This document shows positions 17,838-26,502 of a stretch of DNA of 43,643 nt, one piece after another. Position numbers and translations under genes: made by a program. The stretch is from positions 1 through 43,643 of the forward strand of contig CAIVHB010000098.1 in the NCBI GenBank assembly GCA_903905585.1, given 5' to 3'. Below the pieces are notes generated by a model. It saw nothing but the letters and a program-made list of their open reading frames with translations. It had not been told where the DNA came from and ran no database searches. The stretch comes from an uncultured Ferrovum sp. (GTDB lineage: Bacteria; Pseudomonadota; Gammaproteobacteria; Burkholderiales; Ferrovaceae). Position 1 is the stretch's first letter. Every line of letters starts with the position of its first letter.

Positions 17838-18659
17838 TCAATGTGAAGAGATGGGATGCAACCGGTCTGGTCGCGTGTAAACAGTGTGACGACCATTTCG
17901 AAGAAAAGCCGCCAAGGTAATACCTGCCTCTCCGGCAATCCGAATTGCCAAGCCGGTTGGGGCTGAGACTGCAACAACTAAAGCGATATTCAGCATGCTT
18001 GCTTTCAAGACCAATTCGTAACTTGCCCGACTGGTTAATAATAAAAAGCCGTCTTCAAATGATTCACCTGCTCGAGCTTTCGCTCCGATCAGTTTATCCA
18101 TCGCATTATGTCTGCCTACATCTTCACGCAGACATACAATATTCCCATCGGTATCACACCATGCCGCAGCATGGACTGCACCCGTCAAAATATTCAGCGG
18201 TTGCGCTCCCGTTAGATGTTCTAGCGCTTTTTGTAGCGCTTGCGGAACCACGAGTGAGCCGTGGCCCACCTCACGAGGGGTTCGCATTGCTTGCGCTAAT
18301 GTCTCTGCCCCGCATAAACCACAACCTGTCCTACCGGTGAGATTACGTCGGCGCTCTCCTAAGTCTTGCAATAGACTTGAAGCACAACGAATCTGCATCG
18401 CAATCCCTTCCGGGTGATCCAAGCGCTCAATTGAATCTATGTCACGTGCACGCTGAATCAATCCTTCACTCAAGCTAAAACCAATCGCAAAATCCTCAAG
18501 ATCTTGCGGAGAAGCCATCATCACAACATGGGGTTGATCATTATAGATCAGCGCAACAGGCGTCTCCTCGGCAACCGCATCCATTCGGTCCTCAAGAAGC
18601 CCCTCGGTCCAACGCTCACCGGCGAATAGCCGGTGAGGATTTAATCCAGCAAAAGGCAT
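17838..18659 (-). CDS. fdhD: Formate dehydrogenase sulfurtransferase FdhD/FdsC
   Basis: Chaperone that transfers sulfur to the molybdenum cofactor of formate dehydrogenase. In the Cupriavidus nomenclature the same position is fdsC. The 273-residue protein has the redox Cys pair in TGRTGCGLCGAETL (Cys113 and Cys116), an EETPVALIYND start domain, DLEDFAIGFSLSEGLI, LREDVGRHNAMDKLIG and the C-terminal TSRASYELVLKA. The start was set at the ATG at 18657-18659 (MPFAGLNPHRL), 40 bp after fdsA; an upstream in-frame start would overlap fdsA. A perfect 9-bp hairpin lies inside the first 15 codons. Confidence 0.92.
   Translation of the reverse strand: MPFAGLNPHRLFAGERWTEGLLEDRMDAVAEETPVALIYNDQPHVVMMASPQDLEDFAIGFSLSEGLIQRARDIDSIERLDHPEGIAMQIRCASSLLQDLGERRRNLTGRTGCGLCGAETLAQAMRTPREVGHGSLVVPQALQKALEHLTGAQPLNILTGAVHAAAWCDTDGNIVCLREDVGRHNAMDKLIGAKARAGESFEDGFLLLTSRASYELVLKASMLNIALVVAVSAPTGLAIRIAGEAGITLAAFLRNGRHTVYTRPDRLHPISSH
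18615..18637 (-). promoter_or_regulatory. Perfect 9-bp hairpin within the 5' end of fdhD
   Basis: CTCACCGGC and GCCGGTGAG pair around a 5-nt loop, about 23-45 nt downstream of the fdhD start codon. Such a stable element near the ribosome entry site could lower FdhD output relative to FdsA. It may equally be a coincidence of codon choice. Confidence 0.4.
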
Positions 18660-18699
18660 GGAAATCGCACCTGAAAACGGTGACGAGCGCTCGATTGCC

Positions 18700-21546
18700 T
18701 TATGCCTTTGCTTCAGCCTGATGAAGGAAGTTGATCTGCTGTTCAGCAAAACGCTTGTAGTTGGATTGCCACTCTGATGGCTGGGTAACCTTGGTCAATT
18801 CCACAGCGGTCACTTTGTACTCAGGACAATTTGTTGCCCAGTCAGAGTTATCCGTGGTGATGACGTTAGCTCCCGACTCGGGGAAGTGGAAGGTGGTGTA
18901 AACCACACCAGGCTGCATACGCTCTGAAACCAATGCACGCAATACAGTTTCTCCAGCACGACTGGTAATACCAACCCAATCTCCATCGACAATTCCGCGG
19001 TCCTCTGCATCAACGGGATGAATTTCTACTCGATCTTCTGAATGCCATGCCACATTTGCAGTTCGGCGGGTTTGTGCACCTACGTTGTACTGCGAAAGAA
19101 TCCTTCCCGTGGTCATGATTAAGGGGAAGCGCTTTGTTACTTTCTCATTAGTTGCCACATATTCCGTGGGAATAAACTTGCCCTTACCACGAGTAAACTC
19201 GTGGATATGCATCGTAGGCGTGCCCTCTGGATGCGCATCATTGCAAGGCCATTGGATACTTCCCAACGCTTCGAGCTTTTCGTAACTCACACCATGGAAT
19301 GTAGGTGTCAAACGTGCGACTTCATCCATAATCTCGGAAGGATGGTTGTAGTTCATGGGATAACCCATGGTCTGGGCCACTTTTTGAATCACTTCCCAAT
19401 CGCCTAAACCAGACAATGGGGGCATCACTTTGCGCACACGCGAGATACGACGCTCGGCATTGGTGAAAGTACCGTCTTTTTCCAAGAAGGAAGAACCCGG
19501 CAAGAACACATGCGCGTACATAGCCGTTTCATTCAAGAAAATATCCTGAACCACCAAGCACTCTAATTGCTCAAGCGCGGCAATCACGTGCTGCGTATTG
19601 GGATCAGATTGAACGATGTCTTCACCCATTACATATAATCCACGGAAGCTACCATCCATTGAAGCTTCGAACATATTAGGAATACGCAGGCCTGGCTCAG
19701 GCTGGATGGTGACATTCCATGCAGTTCCAAAAAGATCGCGCGTTGCTTTTTCAGACACATGGCGATAACCAGGTAACTCATGGGGGAATGAACCCATGTC
19801 GCAAGAACCCTGAACATTGTTCTGTCCGCGTAATGGGTTGACTCCTACGCCACGACGCCCAATGTTACCGGTAGCCAGTGCAAGGTTCGCAATTCCAATA
19901 ACAGCCGTGCTTCCTTGAGCGTGTTCAGTCACGCCCAATCCATAATAAATTGCGCCATTACCACCTGCGGCAAACAAACGCGCTGCTTTGCGGACTTCGT
20001 CAGCAGGAACACCTGTTACGGGCTCTAATGCTTCTGGCGAATTATTTTCACGAGACACAAAATTGCGCCATTTTTCAAAAGACTCCACATCACAACGTGA
20101 TGCAATGTAGTCTTCTTTGACCAATCCTTCAGTTGCGATGACATGACCTAAGGCATTCAGGATTGCAACGTTAGTGCCGGGACGTAATTTAAGGTGATGC
20201 TGTGCCTCAATGTGGACAGAGCGAACGAGATCTGTACTGCGGGGATCAATGACAATCAGCTTAGCGCCCTGACGCAAACGTTTTTTCATTTGCGAAGCAA
20301 AAACTGGGTGTCCATCGGTAGGGTTAGCACCAATCACAATGATCACGTCAGAGTCCATGACCGAATCAAAATCCTGCGTACCCGCCGATTCGCCTAGTGT
20401 TGCTTTAAGACCAAAGCCTGTGGGTGAATGGCAAACACGAGCGCAGGTATCTACGTTGTTATTTTGGAATACCGCACGGACGAGTTTTTGCATGACGTAC
20501 ACTTCTTCATTGGTACAACGCGAAGAGGTAATCCCGCCAATGGAATCCCGTCCATATTTAGTCTGAATCGATTTAAATTTATCAGCTGCGAACTGAATGG
20601 CTTCGTCGAAGGACACTTCTTTCCAGGGATCGGTAATTTTGTCGCGCACCATGGGGTGGGTCACTCGGTCGGGGTGGGTAGCGTAGCCCCAAGCAAAACG
20701 TCCTTTCACGCAGGAGTGACCGTGGTTAGCCTTACCGTCTTTCCAAGGCACCATGCGCACTACACGGTTACCCTGCATTTCGGCGCGGAAAGAACAACCT
20801 ACACCGCAGTAAGCGCAGGTAGTGGTAACGCTGTGATCAGGTTGCCCCATTTGAATAATCGATTTTTCTGACAATGTTGCGGTTGGGCAGGCTTGCACGC
20901 AAGCGCCGCAGGATACGCACTCTGAATCCATGAAGGATTCACCCATGCCCGCCGAAACACGAGAATCAAAACCACGACCTTCAATGGTCAGCGCAAAAGT
21001 GCCTTGAACTTCTTCGCAAGCCCGCACACAGCGGCTACAGACGATGCACTTCGAAGGATCGTAAGTGAAGTAAGGATTAGATTCGTCTTTCTGACTCTTA
21101 GTGTGATTATGGCCTTCGTAGCCATAACGCACTTCGCGTAAGCCTACCGTACCGGCCATATCTTGCAATTCGCAGTTACCGTTAGTGGCACAGGTTAAGC
21201 AATCAAGAGGGTGATCAGAGATATATAACTCCATCACTCCTTTTCTTAGATCTGCCAACTTAGGGCTTTGTGTACGAACGTTGAGGCCGTTTTCGCAAGG
21301 GGTGGTGCACGATGCGGGATAGCCGCGACGACCATCAATCTCAACTAAGCACAAACGACATGATCCAAAGGGATCTACGCTATCGGTCGCACACAATTTA
21401 GGAACCTGGACACCCGCGCCAGATGCCGCACGCATGATTGAGGTGCCTGCCGGAACAGTCACCGTCATACCATCAATTGTAAGAGTGACAGACTCTTTTG
21501 CGTGACTTTCAGGGGTACCAAAATCATGTTCTAGTTTTGATTGCAT
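18700..21546 (-). CDS. fdsA: NAD-dependent formate dehydrogenase alpha subunit (Mo-bisMGD)
   Basis: Catalytic subunit oxidising formate to CO2, 948 residues, cytosolic. In order it holds an N-terminal 2Fe-2S domain (Cys52, 63, 66, 80 region), a His-Cys 4Fe-4S segment DHPLDCLTCATNGNCELQ (about 111-128), two 4Fe-4S ferredoxin motifs CIVCSRCVRAC (167-177) and CVSCGACVQAC (210-220), a further 4Fe-4S site CAYCGVGC (244-251), then the molybdopterin domains. The Mo ligand is Cys372 in ARVCHSPTGFGL, with His373 beside it, so this is a cysteine rather than selenocysteine enzyme. The ATG at 21544-21546 follows AAGGAG. It lies 72 bp downstream of fdsB. Confidence 0.96.
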   Translation of the reverse strand: MQSKLEHDFGTPESHAKESVTLTIDGMTVTVPAGTSIMRAASGAGVQVPKLCATDSVDPFGSCRLCLVEIDGRRGYPASCTTPCENGLNVRTQSPKLADLRKGVMELYISDHPLDCLTCATNGNCELQDMAGTVGLREVRYGYEGHNHTKSQKDESNPYFTYDPSKCIVCSRCVRACEEVQGTFALTIEGRGFDSRVSAGMGESFMDSECVSCGACVQACPTATLSEKSIIQMGQPDHSVTTTCAYCGVGCSFRAEMQGNRVVRMVPWKDGKANHGHSCVKGRFAWGYATHPDRVTHPMVRDKITDPWKEVSFDEAIQFAADKFKSIQTKYGRDSIGGITSSRCTNEEVYVMQKLVRAVFQNNNVDTCARVCHSPTGFGLKATLGESAGTQDFDSVMDSDVIIVIGANPTDGHPVFASQMKKRLRQGAKLIVIDPRSTDLVRSVHIEAQHHLKLRPGTNVAILNALGHVIATEGLVKEDYIASRCDVESFEKWRNFVSRENNSPEALEPVTGVPADEVRKAARLFAAGGNGAIYYGLGVTEHAQGSTAVIGIANLALATGNIGRRGVGVNPLRGQNNVQGSCDMGSFPHELPGYRHVSEKATRDLFGTAWNVTIQPEPGLRIPNMFEASMDGSFRGLYVMGEDIVQSDPNTQHVIAALEQLECLVVQDIFLNETAMYAHVFLPGSSFLEKDGTFTNAERRISRVRKVMPPLSGLGDWEVIQKVAQTMGYPMNYNHPSEIMDEVARLTPTFHGVSYEKLEALGSIQWPCNDAHPEGTPTMHIHEFTRGKGKFIPTEYVATNEKVTKRFPLIMTTGRILSQYNVGAQTRRTANVAWHSEDRVEIHPVDAEDRGIVDGDWVGITSRAGETVLRALVSERMQPGVVYTTFHFPESGANVITTDNSDWATNCPEYKVTAVELTKVTQPSEWQSNYKRFAEQQINFLHQAEAKA

Positions 21547-21618
21547 GGTGCATCTCCTTTTACGGCTTTGTTATCTCCGGTCAGAGAAAACTTGAAATGG
21601 TTAAATTTGGGCATTGAT

Positions 21619-23169
21619 CTATGCCGCAAGTTCCTTATTATTCATTCCGAAATCTTCGGGGAAGTGATTCAGGGCACTTAAAACGGGATAAGGGGCCATC
21701 CCACCCATTGCGCACAAAGAACCGTTCAACATGGTGTCGCACAAACTACGCAGTAATTCGATATTTGCTGCACGATTGTCGTTGGCAATAATCTTGTCAA
21801 CAACCTCTACCCCGCGAGTGGATCCCACGCGACAAGGCGTACATTTTCCGCAAGACTCAATGGCACAAAACTCCATGGCATATCGGGCCATCTTTGCCAT
21901 ATCTACGGTGTCATCAAAGGCAACAATACCGCCATGCCCCACCATCGCAGAGATGCCAACATAAGACTCATAATCTAGCGGGGTATCAAACTGCTCAGGC
22001 GGCACATAAGAACCCAAGGGGCCGCCAACCTGAACTGCGCGAATCGGGCGACCACTGGCCGAGCCCCCACCAAAGTCTTCAACCAGTTCACGCAAGGTCA
22101 AACCAAATGCTTTTTCGACTAAGCCACCTTGCTTTAAATTACCCGCAAGCTGGAAAGGCAGGGTTCCACGCGAACGGCCCATTCCGAAGTTTTTATAAAA
22201 TTCACCGCCTTTGTCCATGATGATGGGCACTGAGGCAAAAGAGATCGTGTTATTCACGATAGTGGGCAAACCGAATAAACCTTTCAATGCAGGAATAGGC
22301 GGTTTGAAACGCACGATGCCACGCTTACCTTCTAAGCTTTCTAACAAAGCCGTTTCTTCACCACATATATAGGCACCTGCACCTAGGCGCACTTCGAGAT
22401 GAAATGTTTTTCCACTACCCTGAATATTTTCACCCAAGTAGTTAGATTTTTCTGCTATCGCGATCGCTTGATTTAAAACATCAAATGCATAGGGATATTC
22501 GGAACGTAAGTAGATGTAGCCCAGCGTTGCTCCAACCGCCACACCAGCGATGGTCATCCCTTCAATTAAAACAAAGGGATCGTCTTCCATGATCATGCGA
22601 TCAGCAAACGTTCCTGAGTCACCTTCATCCGCATTGCAGACGATATATTTTTGCGCTGCTTGAGCGCCCAAAACCGTTTTCCACTTAATACCCGTAGGAA
22701 ACGCTGCGCCCCCTCGCCCACGTAAGCCTGAATCGGTGACTTGCTGAACAACATCAGCAGGCGCCATGGCAAGGGTATTTTTCAAACCCTTGTAACCGTT
22801 ATGGGCCAAGTAATCACTGAGCGAAAGAGGATCCGTAATACCTACACGAGCAAAGGTTAGGCGTTCTTGCTTTGCCAGATAAGGGATCTGTTCGGTTAGA
22901 CCATGCGATAAAGTATGGTGAGCACCATTTAAAAAATTAGCCTCGAAAAGACTTGGAACATCTTCTGGGTGAACAGGGCCATACGCCACACGACCAGAAG
23001 AGGTTTCAACTTCAACCAAAGTTTCTAGCCACAACATACCGCGCGAACCATTGCGAACCAACTCAATGGTGACGCCACGTTGAGAAGCCTCTCTTGTAAT
23101 GGCGGCAGCAACATGATCTGCCCCCACTGATAAGGCAGCGGAATCACGTGGAACAAATATACGGGTCAT
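21619..23169 (-). CDS. fdsB: NAD-dependent formate dehydrogenase beta subunit (NuoF-like)
   Basis: Carries FMN and passes electrons to NAD. The 516-residue protein starts with a thioredoxin-like 2Fe-2S-type region lacking cysteines (1-100). The NuoF core follows, with GLRGRGGAAFPTGIKW for NADH/FMN, VCNADEGDSGTFADR and GAGAYICGEETALLESLEG, then an SLBB domain. The 4Fe-4S ligands are Cys440, 443 and 446 in ESCGKCTPCRVGS and Cys486 in NGSLCAMGG. Its start ATG overlaps the fdsG stop by four bases (ATGA), showing translational coupling of the two diaphorase subunits. Confidence 0.96.
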   Translation of the reverse strand: MTRIFVPRDSAALSVGADHVAAAITREASQRGVTIELVRNGSRGMLWLETLVEVETSSGRVAYGPVHPEDVPSLFEANFLNGAHHTLSHGLTEQIPYLAKQERLTFARVGITDPLSLSDYLAHNGYKGLKNTLAMAPADVVQQVTDSGLRGRGGAAFPTGIKWKTVLGAQAAQKYIVCNADEGDSGTFADRMIMEDDPFVLIEGMTIAGVAVGATLGYIYLRSEYPYAFDVLNQAIAIAEKSNYLGENIQGSGKTFHLEVRLGAGAYICGEETALLESLEGKRGIVRFKPPIPALKGLFGLPTIVNNTISFASVPIIMDKGGEFYKNFGMGRSRGTLPFQLAGNLKQGGLVEKAFGLTLRELVEDFGGGSASGRPIRAVQVGGPLGSYVPPEQFDTPLDYESYVGISAMVGHGGIVAFDDTVDMAKMARYAMEFCAIESCGKCTPCRVGSTRGVEVVDKIIANDNRAANIELLRSLCDTMLNGSLCAMGGMAPYPVLSALNHFPEDFGMNNKELAA

Positions 23170-23621
23170 TTTGCAACTCCTTTGACTTCGGCGATCAAGG
23201 CGTCGAAGCGCTCCGGTGTGACTCGCCCCTTCAATTCTCCATTGATCATCACAGCAGGGGAGAGCGCACAGTTACCTAAACAATAGGTGGGCTCCAACGT
23301 TACCGAACCATCTTCTGATGTGGAATGCATAGGGGTTCCCAAACACTTTTCGGCGTGCTCAATCAAGGCATCTGAACCCATGGCCTGACATGCTTCTGCG
23401 CGGCAAATTTTAACAACTGTTTTACCCGGAGGGGCGGATCGAAAATCGTGATAAAAGCTCATCACTCCATGCACTTCAGCCCGGGATAAATTAAGTTGAT
23501 GCGCAATTTCCGGAAGAGCAGCTTCAGGCACGTAACCAAGACGCTCTTGAATCCGGTGAAATATAGGCAAAAGCGCGCCTGGTTGATTGACTAAATCACT
23601 ATATAGTTCGGTGTAACTCAC
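23166..23621 (-). CDS. fdsG: NAD-dependent formate dehydrogenase gamma subunit (NuoE-like)
   Basis: The 151-residue 2Fe-2S thioredoxin-fold subunit of the diaphorase part. Ligands are Cys73 and Cys78 in KICRAEACQAMGS and Cys114 and Cys118 in PTYCLGNCALSP. The N-terminal helical region with LPIFHRIQERLGYVPEAAL and LSRAEVHGVMSFYHDF is typical of NuoE. Translation begins at GTG (23619-23621) with AAGGGG 8 nt upstream. It is the first gene of fdsGBACD. Its leader holds two hairpins and, farther up, an inverted repeat that is likely a regulator site. Confidence 0.95.
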   Translation of the reverse strand: MSYTELYSDLVNQPGALLPIFHRIQERLGYVPEAALPEIAHQLNLSRAEVHGVMSFYHDFRSAPPGKTVVKICRAEACQAMGSDALIEHAEKCLGTPMHSTSEDGSVTLEPTYCLGNCALSPAVMINGELKGRVTPERFDALIAEVKGVAK

Positions 23622-23656
23622 TAGTTTTACCCCTTCAAGGTGGCCGGAGTCCGCTT

Positions 23657-23697
23657 TTCCTTAATGCGAAGGAATAGTTGCCACCCACTTTTGGTGG
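23657..23697 (-). promoter_or_regulatory. Two small hairpins in the fds operon leader
   Basis: TTCCTT-N6-AAGGAA (23657-23674) and CCACC-N7-GGTGG (23681-23697) lie 36-76 bp before the fdsG start, presumably in its 5' UTR. I do not recognise a Moco riboswitch in them, but the setting (a Mo enzyme) makes that worth testing. Confidence 0.4.
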
Positions 23698-23741
23698 TGT
23701 GTCGCAAACGGCGGAATGGTGATTCAAAGTTGCAACGCAAC

Positions 23742-23761
23742 ATATGTTAAATTCAACATAT
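23742..23761. promoter_or_regulatory. Inverted repeat 1, candidate operator of the fds regulator
   Basis: ATATGTT-AAATTC-AACATAT, perfect 7-bp arms around 6 bp. It lies 120 bp before fdsG and 75 bp before the divergent regulator gene. Its architecture is repeated at 23818-23837. Confidence 0.6.
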
Positions 23762-23817
23762 CTGCTTGCTTATTTCTTATAGTTGTATAACTCTAACAGT
23801 GCTTTCATTCACCCTCA

Positions 23818-23837
23818 ATATGAATTTTATTTCATAT
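23818..23837. promoter_or_regulatory. Inverted repeat 2, candidate autoregulatory operator
   Basis: ATATGAA-TTTTAT-TTCATAT, again 7-6-7 with the same ATATG/CATAT outer arms as repeat 1, centre to centre 76 bp away. Its right arm enters the start codon (23836) of the regulator gene, which suggests autorepression. Confidence 0.55.
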
Positions 23838-24975
23838 GTTTAGAATCATTGTACGCCCTGAGTGGGCGCTCAAACGACGAGGCAACCCTGATTTCCCTCT
23901 CCCCCAAGTACTGCGCCTAGTCGCTGCGGTATATGAGGGTGGAAGCTTATCTCAGGCTGCGCGCACATTAGGCATATCTTATCGACACGCATGGGGCCTG
24001 ATTCGTGAGGCAGATCAAGCTTTTGGCTCACCCTTAATTCATATGGAACGAGGGAAAGGGGGCCAATTAACTCGATTGGGGGAGGTACTGTTGTGGGCAG
24101 ACCGACGCATTGCAGCCCGTTTAAGCCCTTCTTTAGACAGCCTCTCATCAGAACTTAGTGCGGAGATGGAGAGAGTACTTTCACATGCTTCCCCTGTTCG
24201 AATACAGGCCAGTCATGGCTTTGCAGTGCAAACTCTAAGGGAAGCTTTAGCAGAATCTAACCTTGATTTTGACTTTAGATTTACGAGTTCTGTTGAGGCT
24301 CTTGCCGCTCTCACTCATGAAGAGTGTGACTTTGCAGGATTTCATATACCTGAAGGTGAATTGCAAGTTGCCGCCCTTGCACCTTATCTTCATTCGCTCA
24401 ATCAGCGCCCCCTTCGCCTTATCAACTTAGCCACTCGAAGGCAAGGGATTATGATCACTAAAGGTAATCCTTTAAAAATAAAGTCCTTTAAGGATTTAGG
24501 TAAACAAGAAAGTAGATTTGTGAATCGCCAACCTGGCTCCGGCACCCGATTACTCATCGACACATTGATGGAGCGCGATAGGGTGAATCGCGATAAAGTC
24601 CCCGGATACGATATTTGGGAATATACCCACGCAGCCGTTGCAGCTTATATAGCAAGCGGAATGGCTGACGTCGGATTTGGAGTTGAAACAGCCGCACGCC
24701 AATTTAATTTAGATTTCATACCGCTGGTTCGTGAACGCTATTTCTTCGCCTGCTTACCAGAAGCTGAAAGCCCTCCGTCGGTCAGCAAGGTGTTGGAGGT
24801 GCTTTGCGGAACTGAGTTACGCAATGGAATTGATCAATTAGCGGGATATGATTCCAGTCACTGTGGGGAAGTGATGGGTTTACAAGAGGCCTTCCATGAC
24901 ACATGGAAACTTGAACTCTTCAAAAGCAAACCCATTCCAAAGAAAAAAATATCAAGGACACGCTCTTCTCAATAA
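23836..24975 (+). CDS. fdsR: ModE/LysR-like transcriptional regulator with periplasmic-binding-type domain
   Basis: A 379-residue one-component regulator transcribed away from fdsGBACD. The N-terminal winged helix-turn-helix (about 22-85) has LPQVLRLVAAVYEGGSLSQA, ARTLGISYRHAWGLIREA and the wing KGGQLTRLGEVLL, as in the N-domain of ModE and in LysR proteins. The remainder (about 110-330) is a PBP-like type II substrate domain, with NRQPGSGTRLLIDTLME and GMADVGFGVETAARQ as ligand-binding signatures of the ModA-related PBP_like family. The position fits FdsR-type regulators of formate dehydrogenase; ligand (formate, molybdate or other) is not evident. The last about 30 residues are basic and probably disordered. 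No clear ribosome binding site precedes the ATG. Confidence 0.82.
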   Translation: MFRIIVRPEWALKRRGNPDFPLPQVLRLVAAVYEGGSLSQAARTLGISYRHAWGLIREADQAFGSPLIHMERGKGGQLTRLGEVLLWADRRIAARLSPSLDSLSSELSAEMERVLSHASPVRIQASHGFAVQTLREALAESNLDFDFRFTSSVEALAALTHEECDFAGFHIPEGELQVAALAPYLHSLNQRPLRLINLATRRQGIMITKGNPLKIKSFKDLGKQESRFVNRQPGSGTRLLIDTLMERDRVNRDKVPGYDIWEYTHAAVAAYIASGMADVGFGVETAARQFNLDFIPLVRERYFFACLPEAESPPSVSKVLEVLCGTELRNGIDQLAGYDSSHCGEVMGLQEAFHDTWKLELFKSKPIPKKKISRTRSSQ

Positions 24976-25043
24976 ATCATGCGTCAAACCCTCATCTTAA
25001 CAATGAGTCAAACACGAACTTACCTTAAGGCAGCCTATCTAGA

Positions 25044-25934
25044 ATGACTACTTCCATTGGATTTATTGGTTTAGGGGCGATGGGTTTACCCATGGCAAAA
25101 AATTTACTTATCGAACAACCAGAATTAAAAGTCTGGAATCGCACTATGCATAAGGCGGAGGGTCTTATTGATCTAGGTGCTGAACCAGCTGGCTCACCGG
25201 CAGATGTCGCCACTTTGGGCGGCATCGTGATTAGCATGGTCTCTGACGATCAAGCTCTGCTCGATGTGAGTTTGGGCCCAAGAGGCTTAGTGGGTGCTCT
25301 AGGACCCGGTGGCATCCACATCTCTTGCAGTACCGTTGCTCCCAGCACCCTAAGCACTTTGGCGGAGCGCCATGCGGTTCATGGCGAAATATTAGTTGCA
25401 GCTCCAGTATTTGGTCGCCCCGATGCTGCGGCTGCTCGTAAACTTTGGATTCTTCTTTCAGGCCCAGCAACAGCGACAGAACGTGTTACCCCATTGCTTG
25501 CCCCCCTCGGTCAGGGCATTCACCAACTTGGTGAAAAAATAGAAGCTGCAGCTGCGATGAAATTAGCAGGGAACTTTATGATCTTGTCAGCTGTTGAAGG
25601 CATGGGGGAAGCCATGCTGCTGGCGCAGCGATACGGCGTGGATCGCGAAGGCTTTGCAGATTTTTTTGGTCGCACCTTATTTGCGGGCCCCATTTACCAA
25701 AACTACGGCAAGCAGATCGCAACTCGACGCTATCAACCAGCAGGATTCAAGCTACCGCTTGGATTAAAGGATATGCGCTTAGTGAGCCAGGCCGCAGGAG
25801 CCGTAAATATTCCCATGCCCCTTGCTGACCTTTTGCGTAATCGCTTGTTGGAATCTGTTGCAAAAAAACGGGAGGATTACGACTGGACAGCATTGGAATT
25901 GAGTATTGCTGAGGCTGCTGGCGAAATCATTTAA
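25044..25934 (+). CDS. NAD(P)-dependent beta-hydroxyacid dehydrogenase (HIBADH/GarR-like)
   Basis: The 296-residue protein belongs to the 3-hydroxyisobutyrate/tartronate semialdehyde reductase family. The Rossmann motif GFIGLGAMGLPMAKNLL is at residues 6-22, VISMVSDDQALLDV at about 63-76, the substrate-binding GGIHISCSTVAPST at about 92-105, and the catalytic Lys in AAAMKLAGNFMIL at about 173. The usual VDAPVSGG is replaced by VAAPVFGRPDAAAA, as in a divergent family branch. It lies 68 bp after the fds regulator and 45 bp before msrB. Tartronate semialdehyde reductase would connect to glycerate and the serine cycle, but this is a guess from context. Confidence 0.8.
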   Translation: MTTSIGFIGLGAMGLPMAKNLLIEQPELKVWNRTMHKAEGLIDLGAEPAGSPADVATLGGIVISMVSDDQALLDVSLGPRGLVGALGPGGIHISCSTVAPSTLSTLAERHAVHGEILVAAPVFGRPDAAAARKLWILLSGPATATERVTPLLAPLGQGIHQLGEKIEAAAAMKLAGNFMILSAVEGMGEAMLLAQRYGVDREGFADFFGRTLFAGPIYQNYGKQIATRRYQPAGFKLPLGLKDMRLVSQAAGAVNIPMPLADLLRNRLLESVAKKREDYDWTALELSIAEAAGEII

Positions 25935-25979
25935 GCGAATCGAAAACAACAAAATATTTAAAAAAAGAGGAGAAATGAC

Positions 25980-26402
25980 ATGAGCACAAAGACCACTAAG
26001 CCTGCGGATGCGTTACGCGCACTATTGCCAAAAGAGAGTTATGAAGTATTGTTTGAAGAGTCAACCGAGCGCGCCTTTACCTCACCCCTTTACCTAGAAA
26101 AGAGGCCAGGTACCTATATTTGCGCAGCCTGCCATCAGCCTTTGTTCCAATCCAATACTAAATATGAAAGTGGAACGGGGTGGCCTAGTTTTTTTCAAGC
26201 CATTCCTGAATCCCTAGATACAAAAACTGACCATCAGCTCATCATGCCACGCATTGAATACCATTGTGCACGCTGTGGAGGACATCAAGGACACCTGTTT
26301 AACGATGGTCCCAAACCTACAGGAATGCGCTACTGCAACAATGGAGTTGCTTTAAAGTTCATCCCCGAAGGAGAGCCATTACCTGCTTCCCACTTAAAAT
26401 GA
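25980..26402 (+). CDS. msrB: Peptide-methionine (R)-S-oxide reductase
   Basis: Repairs methionine-R-sulfoxide in proteins. The 140-residue protein has the structural zinc cysteines Cys48 and Cys51 (CAACHQPL) and Cys97 and Cys100 (CARCGGHQGHLF), the GTGWPSFF segment (65-72) and the catalytic Cys119 in GMRYCNNGVALKF. The usual RYCxN motif is kept. A strong AGAGGAG precedes the ATG. It is a stand-alone MsrB without a fused MsrA and probably shares a transcript with the preceding dehydrogenase gene. Confidence 0.95.
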   Translation: MSTKTTKPADALRALLPKESYEVLFEESTERAFTSPLYLEKRPGTYICAACHQPLFQSNTKYESGTGWPSFFQAIPESLDTKTDHQLIMPRIEYHCARCGGHQGHLFNDGPKPTGMRYCNNGVALKFIPEGEPLPASHLK

Positions 26403-26406
26403 AAGC

Positions 26407-26502
26407 TTACGACGTAAGGCATGCCTGCAATGCTTTGGTTGCGCCGGATTCTGCTGTAGGCCGCGCCTGAGCAATCAAGGATTCCAGGGTTTCGATGTTC
26501 AT
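26407..26502 (-). pseudogene. Short reading frame or gene remnant beside tRNA-Arg
   Basis: An ATG-started 31-codon frame (MNIETLESLIAQARP and on) ends 4 bp from the msrB stop. The same frame stays open upstream to 26592 (61 codons in all) but has no ATG there and no ribosome binding site. The composition looks protein-like. I do not recognise it; it may be the tail of a decayed gene or a repeat-derived sequence. Confidence 0.25.
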
